Source: an uncultured Bacteroidota bacterium (lineage in GTDB: Bacteria > Bacteroidota > Bacteroidia > Chitinophagales > Chitinophagaceae). Taken from it: a DNA stretch of 64,000 nucleotides. Position 1 is the stretch's first letter, and each line of letters begins with the position of its first letter. The notes beneath the pieces were generated by a model that saw only the letters and a program-made list of their open reading frames with translations, did no database searches and was not told where the DNA came from. This document shows positions 27,801 to 36,214 of this stretch, one piece after another. The stretch spans positions 62,001 to 126,000 of the forward strand of contig CAIJFI010000001.1 in the NCBI GenBank assembly GCA_903819975.1, given 5' to 3'. The position numbers were made by a program, and so were the translations under genes.

Positions 27801-28173
27801 TAAGCCAGTTACAATTGGTGGTCAAACAGGTGCTTGGTCTGCTTACTATGCTAGTGCTTACTATGCATTAGGTAATACAGCTAAAGGTGTTGGTAACAAC
27901 GTTACTAAAGACTTCTTCTATTATGATGCGTCTTTTGTAAGATTAAGAAATATCTCTTTAGGGGTTGACTTAGCTAAATTCACAGATATCAAATGGGCTA
28001 AAAAAGCACAGTTGGTGTTGAGCGGTCGTAACTTGTTAACCTTTACTAAATATGATGGTTTAGATCCAGAAATTAGTTCAGGTGCATCTAACTCTTCTTA
28101 TGATAGAGGTGTTGACCATAGCACGATTCCAAACATGAAATCTTTCCAAATTTCATTAAACCTTGGTTTCTAA
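24838..28173 (+). CDS. SusC/RagA-type TonB-linked outer membrane transporter
   Basis: An 1111-residue outer-membrane barrel that imports a ligand using TonB energy together with the SusD partner downstream. A signal peptide ends at about residue 21 (TAMA, then Q). A CarboxypepD_reg-like domain follows (VNGRVTDEKGDPISGASIQVKG, residues 26-47), then a plug domain with the SusC-type sequence IVLRGINTV and PLVLLDGVEVP, then the barrel. It uses many U-ending Gly, Ala and Thr codons and CGT arginine codons, unlike its AGA-rich neighbours, which suggests high expression. No glycosidase is encoded beside it, so the ligand is unknown. Confidence 0.95.
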   Translation: MRKKLLWSLLASCLFFGTAMAQNPTVNGRVTDEKGDPISGASIQVKGTRVGASANTDGTFTLKAANGATLVVSALGYESKNVAAAANVTVKLATDVKALSEVVVTGSGVATSKKKLGISTESISSAKLPIVPAASIDQALIGKIPGAQISSVSGNPGDQVNIVLRGINTVQGGTRPLVLLDGVEVPFSSLTTIDLTQVDRVEVVQGAASASLYGAQGANGVIQIFTKKGQKGKINVNVSSSIANSTFINSGNFGKAKLHPYLTDANGNIISAGNSGGFATGAPLSVDPVLGSILGSGSLAYTYGSNVGTNPGAPGETQNYTRYGILDPRNNFNKPYVGALSFHDHFAEIFQDAQTINNSININGGGEKNDFSLTVSNNHSNSPFLRNNGALDRTNITANIGAEVFKNFTIRSITNIAYTENTMHPGLGAPGGSGYGYGNQNANVGQIYGFLNTSPFLSIADTVLGGKHPAYQKASFVSVNAANPYYQVDYTKANSKKYDIIQNFEANYKINKNIVLNAKYGVSYKNENDVWTYYNQSLDESSNYYGSWSGWYNNSSSGIDNTGEIVNWQYNLTKQNFTANAVATTDFQRDFGLKIPITTSTLAGFDYRKSQYKELDQWGYSLQFNPPFSLTSTQSQHTSADYNETFVTYGYVVDQKIDWANHAGVTGGFRTDYSSAFGAGSKPFTFPHYNGYVNLESFKFFDGLSNTITSWKLRAAYGQAGIQPGAFDRYPVLNLQPTGNEVAYTNQSSAKNPNLGVEVSSETEFGTDLSLGLLKSGNWFRSLNASFTYWKRNTDNAIFAQNVPPSTGGTSLLTNAIALSSNGIQFSLSVPVVTTKNFSWDFTTNWGHQVSTIDKVEGGDIPLLSYAGSTGLALAAGRKIGELYGYKALTSVSQKRADGSLFIAAADQSKYEIVQGRVVNTASKSIFFSDEATSLGDPNPTFTSSFINNFTFKQAITFGFQFDWVNGAHLYNQTKEWMYRDGISSDFTKPVTIGGQTGAWSAYYASAYYALGNTAKGVGNNVTKDFFYYDASFVRLRNISLGVDLAKFTDIKWAKKAQLVLSGRNLLTFTKYDGLDPEISSGASNSSYDRGVDHSTIPNMKSFQISLNLGF

Positions 28174-28201
28174 TTCTAACCTAAATTAAAAAGTATAACA
28201 G

Positions 28202-29911
28202 ATGAAAAGATCAAAATATTCAATACAAACAGGATCGTACAGTTTGTACATCTTGGCGGTCGCTGTCATCATGTTGGTTTCTAGCTCATGCACGAAACAA
28301 CTTGATGTGAAAGACCCGAACGACCCGACATTTGCGGGCAACGTAAACTCTGAAGCTGGAATCGCTGCATACGCTAAAGGTAGCGTGTACTGGAATGGCT
28401 TCAATTACGGTGATGGCTGGTTAGGTGATAGCTATTTCTCTTTACCATGGGGATACCGTGAGTTAATGGGAGATGTAATTGGTGGTGGTCAAGGTTCTAA
28501 CAACCAAACTACTACTATGGGTGTTCCTGATAGTTTTGTTGCAGATCCTTCAAACGCTGCAGCTACAACTTTCACAAACACTTCACCTCAAGCATTAGGA
28601 ATTATCCGTGGTTTTAACGACCCAGCTTCTACAGCAAACGGGAACAATGCTTTATATTATGAGTGGACAAATATGTATGCTATGATCAATGGTTGTAACA
28701 CAGCCCTTGAAAACTTAGGATCTATTTCTACATTATCTGCTGATAAAGCAAAAACAGTTCAAGCTTGGTGTTATTGGTGGAAAGGATATGCATACGCTCA
28801 ATTAGGTAGTATGTATTATGCTGGTTTAATTCAAGATAAATCTGCAACAATCAACAATAAATATGTTGACCATAATGCAATTATCGCTGAATCTAACAAG
28901 CAATTGAATTTGGCTTTAACTACATTATCTAGCATCAGCAATCAAGGTGATTACGCTACTATGTTAACTGAGTTAATCCCTACTCAAAATCAAGTTGGTT
29001 TAGGTAAAACACCTTCAACGGCACAATTTATCAAGTCAATCAACACTATGTTGGCTAGAAATATTGTTGTGAATAAATTAGCTCCTTTTGTAAATGGTAG
29101 CACAAGTGCTTCTATTGCTAAGGCTTCTATTCCTGCAATGACTGCTGCTGATTGGGCTGCTGTAACTACTTATGCAAATGCTGGTATCCAACAAGGAGAC
29201 TATGTATTTACTGGCCGTTCATCTGCTGGTAACTCATTCTTCTCTGCAAATGCTGGTACCGTTGCTAGTATCGCTGCTTCTTCTAACCAAAACACTACTT
29301 ATAAAGTGTCTGAGCGTTTAGTTGCAAACTTTGGTACTGGTGATGCTCGTTTAGCAAACTTCTCTACTGCTGATGGTACTTTTTATGGTGATGCGAATAC
29401 AAACACTACTCGTTATAGTTTAGTGGATGGCGCAACAGCTGGCTTAACAGTTCCTGTTTTAGGTTCTCGTCAAGCTGGTAAATTAGAAATTTACATTGGA
29501 CCAACTTACGAAGAGAATGCTTTAATGTTGGCTGAAGCAAAAATCAGAAACAGTGATGTTGCTGGTGGTGTTGCTTTAATCAACGCTGTTCGTGCTTACC
29601 AAAAAGCTGGTGTTGCTGCTTTAGCAACTACAATCTCTGCTACTGCTGCTTTAACTGAATTAACTAAAGAAAGAGGTGCTGCACTCGCTTTCCGTGGTTT
29701 ATCTTGGTTTGACGCAAGACGTTGGGGTTGGTCATATAGCACTGCAAATGGCGGTGGTCGTTATGGCGCTACTTTGATTTATAACAAAGTAGTTTACACT
29801 AACGCAAAAATTAACTACAACTTTATGGACTATTGGGATGTTCCTACAGATGAAACTGGAAAGAATGCTCCTGCAACTGGTTCAGCTGCAGTTAAGAATC
29901 CAAACTGGTAA
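28202..29911 (+). CDS. SusD/RagB-family surface lipoprotein
   Basis: A 569-residue ligand-binding lid for the SusC-like transporter 28 bp upstream. The lipoprotein signal ends VSSSC with C30 lipidated. TPR-like helical segments follow (YYEWTNMYAMINGCNTALENL and KAKTVQAWCYWWKGYAYAQLGS). The C-terminal motif ALAFRGLSWFDARRWG is characteristic of SusD proteins. Codon use is the same highly biased pattern as in the SusC gene. A strong terminator follows at 29971. The substrate is not predictable from sequence. Confidence 0.94.
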   Translation: MKRSKYSIQTGSYSLYILAVAVIMLVSSSCTKQLDVKDPNDPTFAGNVNSEAGIAAYAKGSVYWNGFNYGDGWLGDSYFSLPWGYRELMGDVIGGGQGSNNQTTTMGVPDSFVADPSNAAATTFTNTSPQALGIIRGFNDPASTANGNNALYYEWTNMYAMINGCNTALENLGSISTLSADKAKTVQAWCYWWKGYAYAQLGSMYYAGLIQDKSATINNKYVDHNAIIAESNKQLNLALTTLSSISNQGDYATMLTELIPTQNQVGLGKTPSTAQFIKSINTMLARNIVVNKLAPFVNGSTSASIAKASIPAMTAADWAAVTTYANAGIQQGDYVFTGRSSAGNSFFSANAGTVASIAASSNQNTTYKVSERLVANFGTGDARLANFSTADGTFYGDANTNTTRYSLVDGATAGLTVPVLGSRQAGKLEIYIGPTYEENALMLAEAKIRNSDVAGGVALINAVRAYQKAGVAALATTISATAALTELTKERGAALAFRGLSWFDARRWGWSYSTANGGGRYGATLIYNKVVYTNAKINYNFMDYWDVPTDETGKNAPATGSAAVKNPNW

Positions 29912-29970
29912 TATTGAATTATTTGCCCTTTAAGAAATTAGAGGCAAATAATTTCGTTCTCTAAAGATTT

Positions 29971-30004
29971 AAAAGCCCTTACGAATTTCGTAAGGGCTTT
30001 TTTA
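29971..30004 (+). terminator. Terminator after the SusC/SusD operon
   Basis: Perfect 15-bp arms (AAAAGCCCTTACGAA and its complement) surround a single T and are followed by a T run. The hairpin lies 60 bp after the SusD stop and closes the transcription unit. Confidence 0.9.
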
Positions 30005-30060
30005 GTTTTTCTCCGAACTATTTCTATAAATATTTCCACTACTTTTCCTATCTTAACACA

Positions 30061-31389
30061 ATGCAGGAAACAAAACAACTAGGTTTATGGACAAGCACTT
30101 CGCTTGTAGTGGGTAATATGATTGGGGCTGGCGTATTCATGATGCCTGCAACGCTGTCAAGTTTTGGAGGTATAAGCTTAGTGGGTTGGGTTTGTTCTGC
30201 TATTGGTGCTTTTTTAATTGCAAAAGTATTTGCACATCTTTCTAAATTATTACCAGCTGCTGACGGCGGTCCTTATGCATACTCTCAAAAAGGCTTGGGC
30301 GATTTTGCAGGCTTCTTAGTGGCCTGGGGTTATTTAGTTTCAGTATGGTGTACCAATGCGGCCATTACGGTTTCTTTTATTAGTGCAATGAGCACTTTTA
30401 TACCTGCGTTAGCAACTAATCCTTTTTTAGCTGTGGGTGCTGGACTTGCAACCATTTGGTTTTTATCCTGGATTAATTCTTTAGGAATTTTAACATCAGG
30501 CATTTTACAATTAATAACAACTATCCTTAAAATTGTACCAATTGTATTAATAGGATTAGTGGGGCTGTTTTATATACAGTGGAATAATTTCTTGCCCTTT
30601 AATTCAAGTGGTACTTCTACGATTGCTGCAATTACTGCTACAACAACACTAACATTTTTTGCATTTCTTGGAATTGAATGTGCAACAATTCCATCGGGCA
30701 GTGTTGCTAATTCTGCTTCTACTGTTGCAAAAGCTACAACCCTTGGAACCCTTATTGCCACTGTGGTTTATATATTAAGTACGGTTGCCATTATGGGAAT
30801 GATTCCTGCAGCGCAACTAAAACACAGCGTTACTCCATTTGCCGATGCGGCAGTTTTAATTTGGGGACAGGGTGCAAAATATTGGGTAAGTGCAGGTGTT
30901 GCTATATCTGCATTTGGCGCTTTAAATGGATATATTTTAATTCAAGGGCAGTTGCCGTATGCAGTTGCAAAGGATCAATTGTTTCCTCCTATATTTTCAC
31001 GAAAAAATGACAAAGGCGTGCCAGTATTTGGCATTGTAATTTCAAGCATATTTGTCTCTGTTTTTATGGCAATGAATTATACAAAGGGTTTAGTTGAACA
31101 GTTTCAGTTTTTGATTTTACTTACAACTTCTACTATTTTAATTCCTTATGTATTTTGTACTGCCTCTTATTTATTATTAAGATTAAAAGGGACTTTACAT
31201 TCGAATAAAACTTTTAACGGAGCTATTTTATTAGCTTCTCTAACTTTCATATTCTGTATTTGGATTATGCTAGGCCTTGGTTATGAAACTGTATTTTGGG
31301 GCTTTGTATTAACCATGTCTTCGGTACCTATCTACGTTTTTGCAGTATGGAAAAGAGACCAGCAAGTAAACAAAGGAGTAATAGAATAA
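30061..31389 (+). CDS. APC-family amino acid transporter
   Basis: A 442-residue polytopic permease with about twelve membrane helices. The first-helix motif GNMIGAGVFMMP (residues 18-29) is typical of basic amino acid antiporters such as AdiC, PotE and ArcD-like members, and FFAFLGIECATIPSG in helix 6 also fits AdiC-type proteins. It starts 57 bp after the SusD terminator and is followed 73 bp later by a dimethylargininase/arginine-deiminase-like gene. Transport of arginine, citrulline or a methylated arginine is a reasonable guess. Substrate specificity is inference. Confidence 0.85.
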   Translation: MQETKQLGLWTSTSLVVGNMIGAGVFMMPATLSSFGGISLVGWVCSAIGAFLIAKVFAHLSKLLPAADGGPYAYSQKGLGDFAGFLVAWGYLVSVWCTNAAITVSFISAMSTFIPALATNPFLAVGAGLATIWFLSWINSLGILTSGILQLITTILKIVPIVLIGLVGLFYIQWNNFLPFNSSGTSTIAAITATTTLTFFAFLGIECATIPSGSVANSASTVAKATTLGTLIATVVYILSTVAIMGMIPAAQLKHSVTPFADAAVLIWGQGAKYWVSAGVAISAFGALNGYILIQGQLPYAVAKDQLFPPIFSRKNDKGVPVFGIVISSIFVSVFMAMNYTKGLVEQFQFLILLTTSTILIPYVFCTASYLLLRLKGTLHSNKTFNGAILLASLTFIFCIWIMLGLGYETVFWGFVLTMSSVPIYVFAVWKRDQQVNKGVIE

Positions 31390-31462
31390 TTCATTACACC
31401 TTGTAAGTAATTTTGTATTTTTAACAGGAGTTAGGTATCATAAATTTTACAACTAATAATTA

Positions 31463-32338
31463 GTGAAAATGAGCGCACATTCAGAATCAGGAAAATTAAA
31501 ATCTTTGTTTATAAAAAAAGCAGCTTCGGCATTTATTGACGATGCACATATCTCAAAGCATTGGGAAGCACTTAATTATTTAGGCAAGCCAGATATTAAT
31601 ATTGCATTAGAAGAGTACAATGCTTTTGAGCAAATTTTAAAAGACAACGGTGCTGAAGTGTTGTATTTGCCGCAGGACGACACTGTGAATATGGATTCTA
31701 TTTATTGTAGAGATGCTGCTATTGCAACAGACAAAGGAATGATTATTTGTAATATGGGTAAGGAAGGTCGTATTAAAGAGCCAGCAGCAGAACAACGTGC
31801 GTTTGAAGCAAATGGCATTCCCGTACTAGGAGTCATTACTGCACCAGGAACTGTGGAAGGGGGAGATGTAGCTTGGTTAGATAATAAAACATTAGCTGTT
31901 GGTCATACCTATAGAACAAATGAAGAAGGCATTCGTCAATTAACAGCATTGCTTGTACCATTAGGCGTTTCGGTAATGTCAGTGCCGATGCCACATTATA
32001 AAGGTCCTTCGGATGTATTTCATTTAATGTCCGTGTTAAGCCCTGTGGATAGCAACTTAGCAGTAGTATACTCTCCATTAATTCCAATTGTTTTCAGAAA
32101 TGAATTAATTGCCCGTGGTTATGATTTAGTTGAAGTGCCAGATGAAGAATTTGATAGCATGGGTTGTAATGTATTGGCATTAGCTCCACGTGTTTGTTTA
32201 ATGGTACAAGGAAATCCAACAACTAAGTCGCGTTTAGAAAAAGCTGGCTGTAAAGTAATCGAATACAAAGGAGCAGAAATTAGTGTGAAAGGTGGCGGTG
32301 GTCCAACTTGTTTAACAAGACCCGTAATGCGTGATTAA
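31463..32338 (+). CDS. Dimethylargininase / arginine deiminase-like amidinohydrolase
   Basis: A 291-residue enzyme of the guanidino-group-modifying (pentein) superfamily. The catalytic cysteine is C283 in GGGGPTCLTRP. The catalytic His is probably H187 (SDVFHLMS), and the acidic substrate-binding motif EGGDVAWLD is present. The length near 290 favours dimethylargininase (DDAH) over the longer arginine deiminase. It would hydrolyse arginine or N-methylated arginine to citrulline. A second Met three codons in (MSAHSES) is an equally good start. It lies behind an APC transporter that could supply substrate. Confidence 0.82.
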   Translation: MKMSAHSESGKLKSLFIKKAASAFIDDAHISKHWEALNYLGKPDINIALEEYNAFEQILKDNGAEVLYLPQDDTVNMDSIYCRDAAIATDKGMIICNMGKEGRIKEPAAEQRAFEANGIPVLGVITAPGTVEGGDVAWLDNKTLAVGHTYRTNEEGIRQLTALLVPLGVSVMSVPMPHYKGPSDVFHLMSVLSPVDSNLAVVYSPLIPIVFRNELIARGYDLVEVPDEEFDSMGCNVLALAPRVCLMVQGNPTTKSRLEKAGCKVIEYKGAEISVKGGGGPTCLTRPVMRD

Positions 32339-32372
32339 TTATTAAATACCAGGGGCTTATTCTTCAAGATTT

Positions 32373-33614
32373 CTATAAATCCGAAATGCGTTTTATGTAA
32401 TTGTAAAACTGAAATTTTGCGCCTTCTTTTAGTTGTGCGCTATAAATTCCACTAGCACCAGAAGTGAAGTAGGATACAACACTTGCTATTCCAATAAATA
32501 TTCCAGCTTCTACTCCAAACATTTCAATGCCTAATGCAATGGATGCAATAGAGCAGTGCGTTGCACCTGCAAACACTGCAACAAAGCCCATGCTTGCCAA
32601 TAATGCAATTGGCAAAGGAATAAGCCATATAAGCGCATTGCCTAAGGTTGCACCAATAAAAAACAATGGCGTTACTTCGCCACCTTTAAAACCAGCACTC
32701 AGAGTAAATGTGGTTAATAATAGTTTAATTAGAAAATCATACTTCCCAACAGGACCATTAAATGAATCCATTATAGTTGGTATACCTAGTCCAATATGTT
32801 TTGTAGTTCCTAGTAAGCCTATTGCAATAACCAAAACAACACCCCCAATAAATGGCCTTAGTGGTTCGTATTTTATTTTAGTAAATATCCATGACCATAA
32901 ATTATTAAGTCTTGTAAAAAACATAGCAGTAAGTCCAAAAATTAATCCTGCTAAAAAAGTAGACACCATTGTAATGGCACTGATTTTAGGAATAGTGTTA
33001 ATTAAATATGTAGTATGATGAATTCCTAGATATAGGCAAGTGAAATGTGCAATATAAGCTGCTGCAAAACTAGGAATGACATCGGCTATTCTGATATTTT
33101 TAAATAACATTATTTCTAATGCAAAAATGGCTCCCGCAATTGGTGTGCCAAATACCGCAGCAAAGCCTGCGCTAATGCCAATAATTAAAATAGTTTTTCT
33201 TTGCTTTTCGTCTAGTTTAAATAAGGATGTAAACTGATCTGCAATTGCACCACCCATCTGAACTGCTGTGCCTTCACGGCCTGCAGACCCCCCTGCCAAA
33301 TGAGTCAAGATGGTTCCTATATAAACCAAAGGCGCCATCTTTAAAGGAATTTTTGATTGAGGGTCGTTATGCTCTTCTAATAAAAGATTGTTCCCCTTTT
33401 TGGTATCACCGCCTAAGTAGTAGTACATCGCGCCAATTAAAAAACCAATAACTGGAAGTGTGTAAATAATCCATAAATGATTTTCTCTCCAATTGGTTAC
33501 AAAATCTAAGCTACTTAAAAAAAAGGCCGAAGCCGCCCCAATTAGCACGCCTGCAATTATACATATGGCAATCCATTTTATTAAATTGATGATATGTGTT
33601 TTAGCGGTGCTCAT
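32373..33614 (-). CDS. ClC-family anion channel or antiporter
   Basis: A 413-residue membrane protein of the ClC family, without C-terminal CBS domains. The gating glutamate is in GSAGREGTAVQMGG (E114). The first anion-coordinating loop reads GNNLL (residues 74-78), where chloride ClC proteins have GSGIP. Loss of that Ser-containing motif recalls the fluoride/proton antiporters of the CLC-F clade. FKGGEVTPLFFIGATLGN forms the later re-entrant segment. I found no fluoride riboswitch upstream. It is the second gene after a small membrane protein, only 3 bp away. Chloride, nitrate or fluoride transport cannot be separated without alignment. Confidence 0.85.
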   Translation of the reverse strand: MSTAKTHIINLIKWIAICIIAGVLIGAASAFFLSSLDFVTNWRENHLWIIYTLPVIGFLIGAMYYYLGGDTKKGNNLLLEEHNDPQSKIPLKMAPLVYIGTILTHLAGGSAGREGTAVQMGGAIADQFTSLFKLDEKQRKTILIIGISAGFAAVFGTPIAGAIFALEIMLFKNIRIADVIPSFAAAYIAHFTCLYLGIHHTTYLINTIPKISAITMVSTFLAGLIFGLTAMFFTRLNNLWSWIFTKIKYEPLRPFIGGVVLVIAIGLLGTTKHIGLGIPTIMDSFNGPVGKYDFLIKLLLTTFTLSAGFKGGEVTPLFFIGATLGNALIWLIPLPIALLASMGFVAVFAGATHCSIASIALGIEMFGVEAGIFIGIASVVSYFTSGASGIYSAQLKEGAKFQFYNYIKRISDL

Positions 33615-33617
33615 TAT

Positions 33618-33860
33618 TTAATCTTTCTTTTTTCTTTTTACAATCATAACTATCGCAATAATTACCCAAACAATATTTACCACCATCGAAGGATATGCTT
33701 GGTGAAAATAAGTATTTATAACAAAAAATAATCCACCAAAAATGTTTGCCCATACATACCATTTGCTTTCTGCATGTAAACGTCCAGTAATATTTAATGC
33801 ATATGAACCCACAATTAAAACTGATGCAATCCACCCCAGGGTTTCTATTAATATATTCAT
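33618..33860 (-). CDS. Small CBU_0592-like membrane protein
   Basis: This 80-residue protein has three hydrophobic segments and a Lys-rich C-terminus (MIVKRKKKD). The pattern LGWIASVLIVGSYALNITG, then WVWANIFGGLFFVINTYF-like segments, then MVVNIVWVIIAIVMI resembles the CBU_0592 family of unknown function, common in Bacteroidota. It starts a two-gene unit with the ClC gene 3 bp downstream. A larger overlapping frame on the same strand lacks this pattern and is not real. Confidence 0.7.
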   Translation of the reverse strand: MNILIETLGWIASVLIVGSYALNITGRLHAESKWYVWANIFGGLFFVINTYFHQAYPSMVVNIVWVIIAIVMIVKRKKKD

Positions 33861-33929
33861 GGTATAAAAATACAGTAAAAGGGCTTAAATAGGGTGTTTT
33901 GAATACCAAACCTCCCTGAATCAGGCTCT

Positions 33930-33957
33930 AGTAGTCAATTTAAAAATATTGACTACT
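33930..33957. promoter_or_regulatory. Inverted repeat upstream of the carbonic anhydrase gene
   Basis: Perfect 10-bp arms (AGTAGTCAAT and ATTGACTACT) flank an 8-base AT loop, and the right arm is followed by TTTATA. It lies 49 bp before the carbonic anhydrase ATG. Genes on both sides point away, so it does not end a known transcript. It may be an operator or a leader hairpin. Confidence 0.45.
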
Positions 33958-34005
33958 TTTATACTCGTAAAGCATTTACTACTGCCTTAAAACGCAAATA
34001 AGACC

Positions 34006-34638
34006 ATGGAAAAATCGTATAAAAAATTATTAGAGAACAATAAAAAGTGGGTTGCTGATCAATTGGCTTTAGACCCTAATTTTTTCAATGAGTTAGCGGA
34101 TAAGCAAAATCCAGAATATTTATGGATTGGTTGTTCGGACAGTCGTGTTCCAGCTAACCAAATTACAGGCACCCAACCTGGAGATGTTTTTGTGCATCGT
34201 AATATTGCCAATATGGTAGTGCATAGTGACATGAACATGTTAAGTGTATTGTCATATGCTGTGGAGGTTTTACAAGTTAAACATGTAATAGTTTGCGGAC
34301 ACTATGGTTGCGGAGGTGTATTAGCTGCAATGCATAATAAGCAATTAGGTTTAATTGATAACTGGTTAAGACATTTGAAAGATGTATATAGAATTAATTA
34401 CCAAGAGTTAGATGCGATACAAGACCAAGATGCGCGCGGCCGACGTTTTGTAGAATTAAATGTGATTGAACAAGTTTTTCATTTAGGCAAAACATCTATC
34501 GTTCAAAATGCATGGAAGCGTGGTCAGGACTTGCACTTACATGGATGGGCTTATGACGTAAAAGATGGACTAATTAATGACCTTGGTGTAAACTTTACTA
34601 ATACCGACGATCTGCATAGTGTTTACCATTTAGATTAA
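34006..34638 (+). CDS. can: Beta-class carbonic anhydrase
   Basis: A 210-residue zinc enzyme that interconverts CO2 and bicarbonate. Zinc ligands are C43 (in CSDSR, with the D45/R47 dyad), H99 and C102 (CGHYGCGG). The length and motif spacing are those of bacterial type II beta enzymes. It is a single gene in its own transcription unit, with an inverted repeat in its upstream region. Confidence 0.94.
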   Translation: MEKSYKKLLENNKKWVADQLALDPNFFNELADKQNPEYLWIGCSDSRVPANQITGTQPGDVFVHRNIANMVVHSDMNMLSVLSYAVEVLQVKHVIVCGHYGCGGVLAAMHNKQLGLIDNWLRHLKDVYRINYQELDAIQDQDARGRRFVELNVIEQVFHLGKTSIVQNAWKRGQDLHLHGWAYDVKDGLINDLGVNFTNTDDLHSVYHLD

Positions 34639-34728
34639 TCTTCAAAAGTTTAATTTTTATTTTACCCTTATTATTTCATTTGGCATTGTCGTTTTTTTAT
34701 TAAATTTAAAGAACGATAAACATGCCTT

Positions 34729-36048
34729 ATGAAAAACTTCATTACTCTATTTGCTTGCTTTTTTATTTTACAAACGCAAGCTCAAAACTACACACCCACA
34801 TCTGGCAATTTAGCTGCTAGAACTGCTTTTCAAGATAGAAAGTTTGGAATGTTTATTCATTGGGGTGCTTCCAGTGTATTAGGCGACGGAGAGTGGGTAA
34901 TGGAAAATCATGGCATCCAAGCAAAAGACTATAAAAAATTAATAAAACTTTTTAATCCTATTAATTTTGATGCTGCTAAATGGGTAAGCACTGCAAAAGG
35001 AGCTGGCATGAAGTATATTGTATTTATCACAAGACATCATGATGGTTTTTCTAACTGGGATACTAAGTATTCGGATTGGAAAATTACCAATACACCGTAT
35101 AAGCAAGATCCATTAAAAATGTTAGCGGCAGAATGTAAAAAACAGGGCATAGAACTTGGTTTGTATTATTCAACTTTGGATTGGAGCCGTAACGATTATC
35201 CTTATGAAACAGGAAGGACAGGGCAAAAAGCAGGTCGTACCGAAAAAAGCAATTATGCTTCTTATTTACAGTTCATGAAAAATCAATTAACCGAATTACT
35301 TACAAATTATGGCAGTATTTCATGTATCTGGTTTGATGGGCATTGGGATCAAACTAATCCGGAAGGTGCTGCCGATAGAAGCTCAAGAGTTGATTGGAAA
35401 TATGATGAAATTTATAGTCTAATTCACAAACTTCAACCTAACTGTATGATTGGGAATAATCATCATTTAGATCCAATAAAGGGGGAGGACTTTCAAATGT
35501 TTGAGCAGGATTTGCCTGGTCAAAATAATGCGGGCTTAAATTTTCAATCTACTTCTGCATTGCCTTTAGAATCTTGCATAACGATGAATGATTCATGGGG
35601 ATTTAGAATCACGGATCATCATTATAAAACGTTTAATGAAATTATCCGCACTTTGGTGGGTGCTGCTGGACGAAATACCAACTTATTATTAAACGTAGGT
35701 CCAATGCCTAATGGAGAAATTGGCAAGGAGTTTACTGATACCTTGGCTTTAGTGGGTAAATGGACAAAGCAATTTGGTCATACAGTTTATGGAACCCGAG
35801 GTGGTCCAATGCATGCAGAAAAATGGGGTGTAACCACTCAGGATGCAAAGCATGTTTATTTGCATTTATTTGAAAAACCTTCAAGCGATACAATTCTTAT
35901 ACCAGGAAATTACAAAACCGCCATTGTTACTATATTAAATACGGGGGCAAATATTACAGGAAAATTGGTTAACAATGGTATTGAAATATATGCTCCTGGC
36001 TTAGTATTTAATGTACCTTCTACAGTATTGCAAATCTCTAAGAATTAA
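34729..36048 (+). CDS. GH29 alpha-L-fucosidase
   Basis: A 439-residue exported glycosidase that releases alpha-linked L-fucose. A signal peptide ends around residues 16-18 (LQTQAQ). The GH29 landmarks are FGMFIHWGASSVLGDGEW, YIVFITRHHDGF and the nucleophile motif CIWFDGHWD with D203. It is shorter than fucosidases with an added C-terminal carbohydrate domain. A short C-terminal beta domain is present (about residues 350-439). It is not adjacent to the SusC/SusD pair, and the following TonB receptor has its own promoter. Confidence 0.9.
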   Translation: MKNFITLFACFFILQTQAQNYTPTSGNLAARTAFQDRKFGMFIHWGASSVLGDGEWVMENHGIQAKDYKKLIKLFNPINFDAAKWVSTAKGAGMKYIVFITRHHDGFSNWDTKYSDWKITNTPYKQDPLKMLAAECKKQGIELGLYYSTLDWSRNDYPYETGRTGQKAGRTEKSNYASYLQFMKNQLTELLTNYGSISCIWFDGHWDQTNPEGAADRSSRVDWKYDEIYSLIHKLQPNCMIGNNHHLDPIKGEDFQMFEQDLPGQNNAGLNFQSTSALPLESCITMNDSWGFRITDHHYKTFNEIIRTLVGAAGRNTNLLLNVGPMPNGEIGKEFTDTLALVGKWTKQFGHTVYGTRGGPMHAEKWGVTTQDAKHVYLHLFEKPSSDTILIPGNYKTAIVTILNTGANITGKLVNNGIEIYAPGLVFNVPSTVLQISKN

Positions 36049-36094
36049 GCTGCTATTGCTTTATAGTGCCTCAAGTATTCTAGTTTAAAATCAG

Positions 36095-36156
36095 TTAACA
36101 ATTTGGTAACATTGGGTTTATCTATACTTAATATCAAACGTAACAATTTGGTAACT
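36095..36156 (+). promoter_or_regulatory. TAACA direct repeats upstream of TonB receptor
   Basis: Two pairs of repeats each have an 11-bp period: TTAACA/GTAACA at 36095 and 36106, and GTAACA/GTAACT at 36140 and 36151. Both contain TAACAATTTGGTAAC. The arrangement resembles Pho boxes, which are TTAACA- or TGTCA-type repeats every 11 bp. The second pair overlaps the -7 element at 36152. Confidence 0.5.
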
Positions 36157-36159
36157 TTG
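36152..36159 (+). promoter_or_regulatory. -7 promoter element for TonB receptor
   Basis: TAACTTTG fits TAnnTTTG, 55 bp before the ATG. No TTG -33 element is found about 21 bp upstream. Confidence 0.45.
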
Positions 36160-36214
36160 AAATAGCCTTTAACAATTCATTAATTCTTTCTTTTGTGGTT
36201 CAAATTAAGAAAAA

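Noticed and set aside
33601-33909. A longer overlapping frame around the small CBU_0592-like gene
   Set aside because: It is out of frame with the membrane-protein pattern, is rich in Cys and Tyr without domain logic, and fully overlaps a better gene.
33861-34005. Fluoride riboswitch upstream of the ClC unit
   Set aside because: I looked on the minus strand for the conserved pseudoknot sequences and found none.
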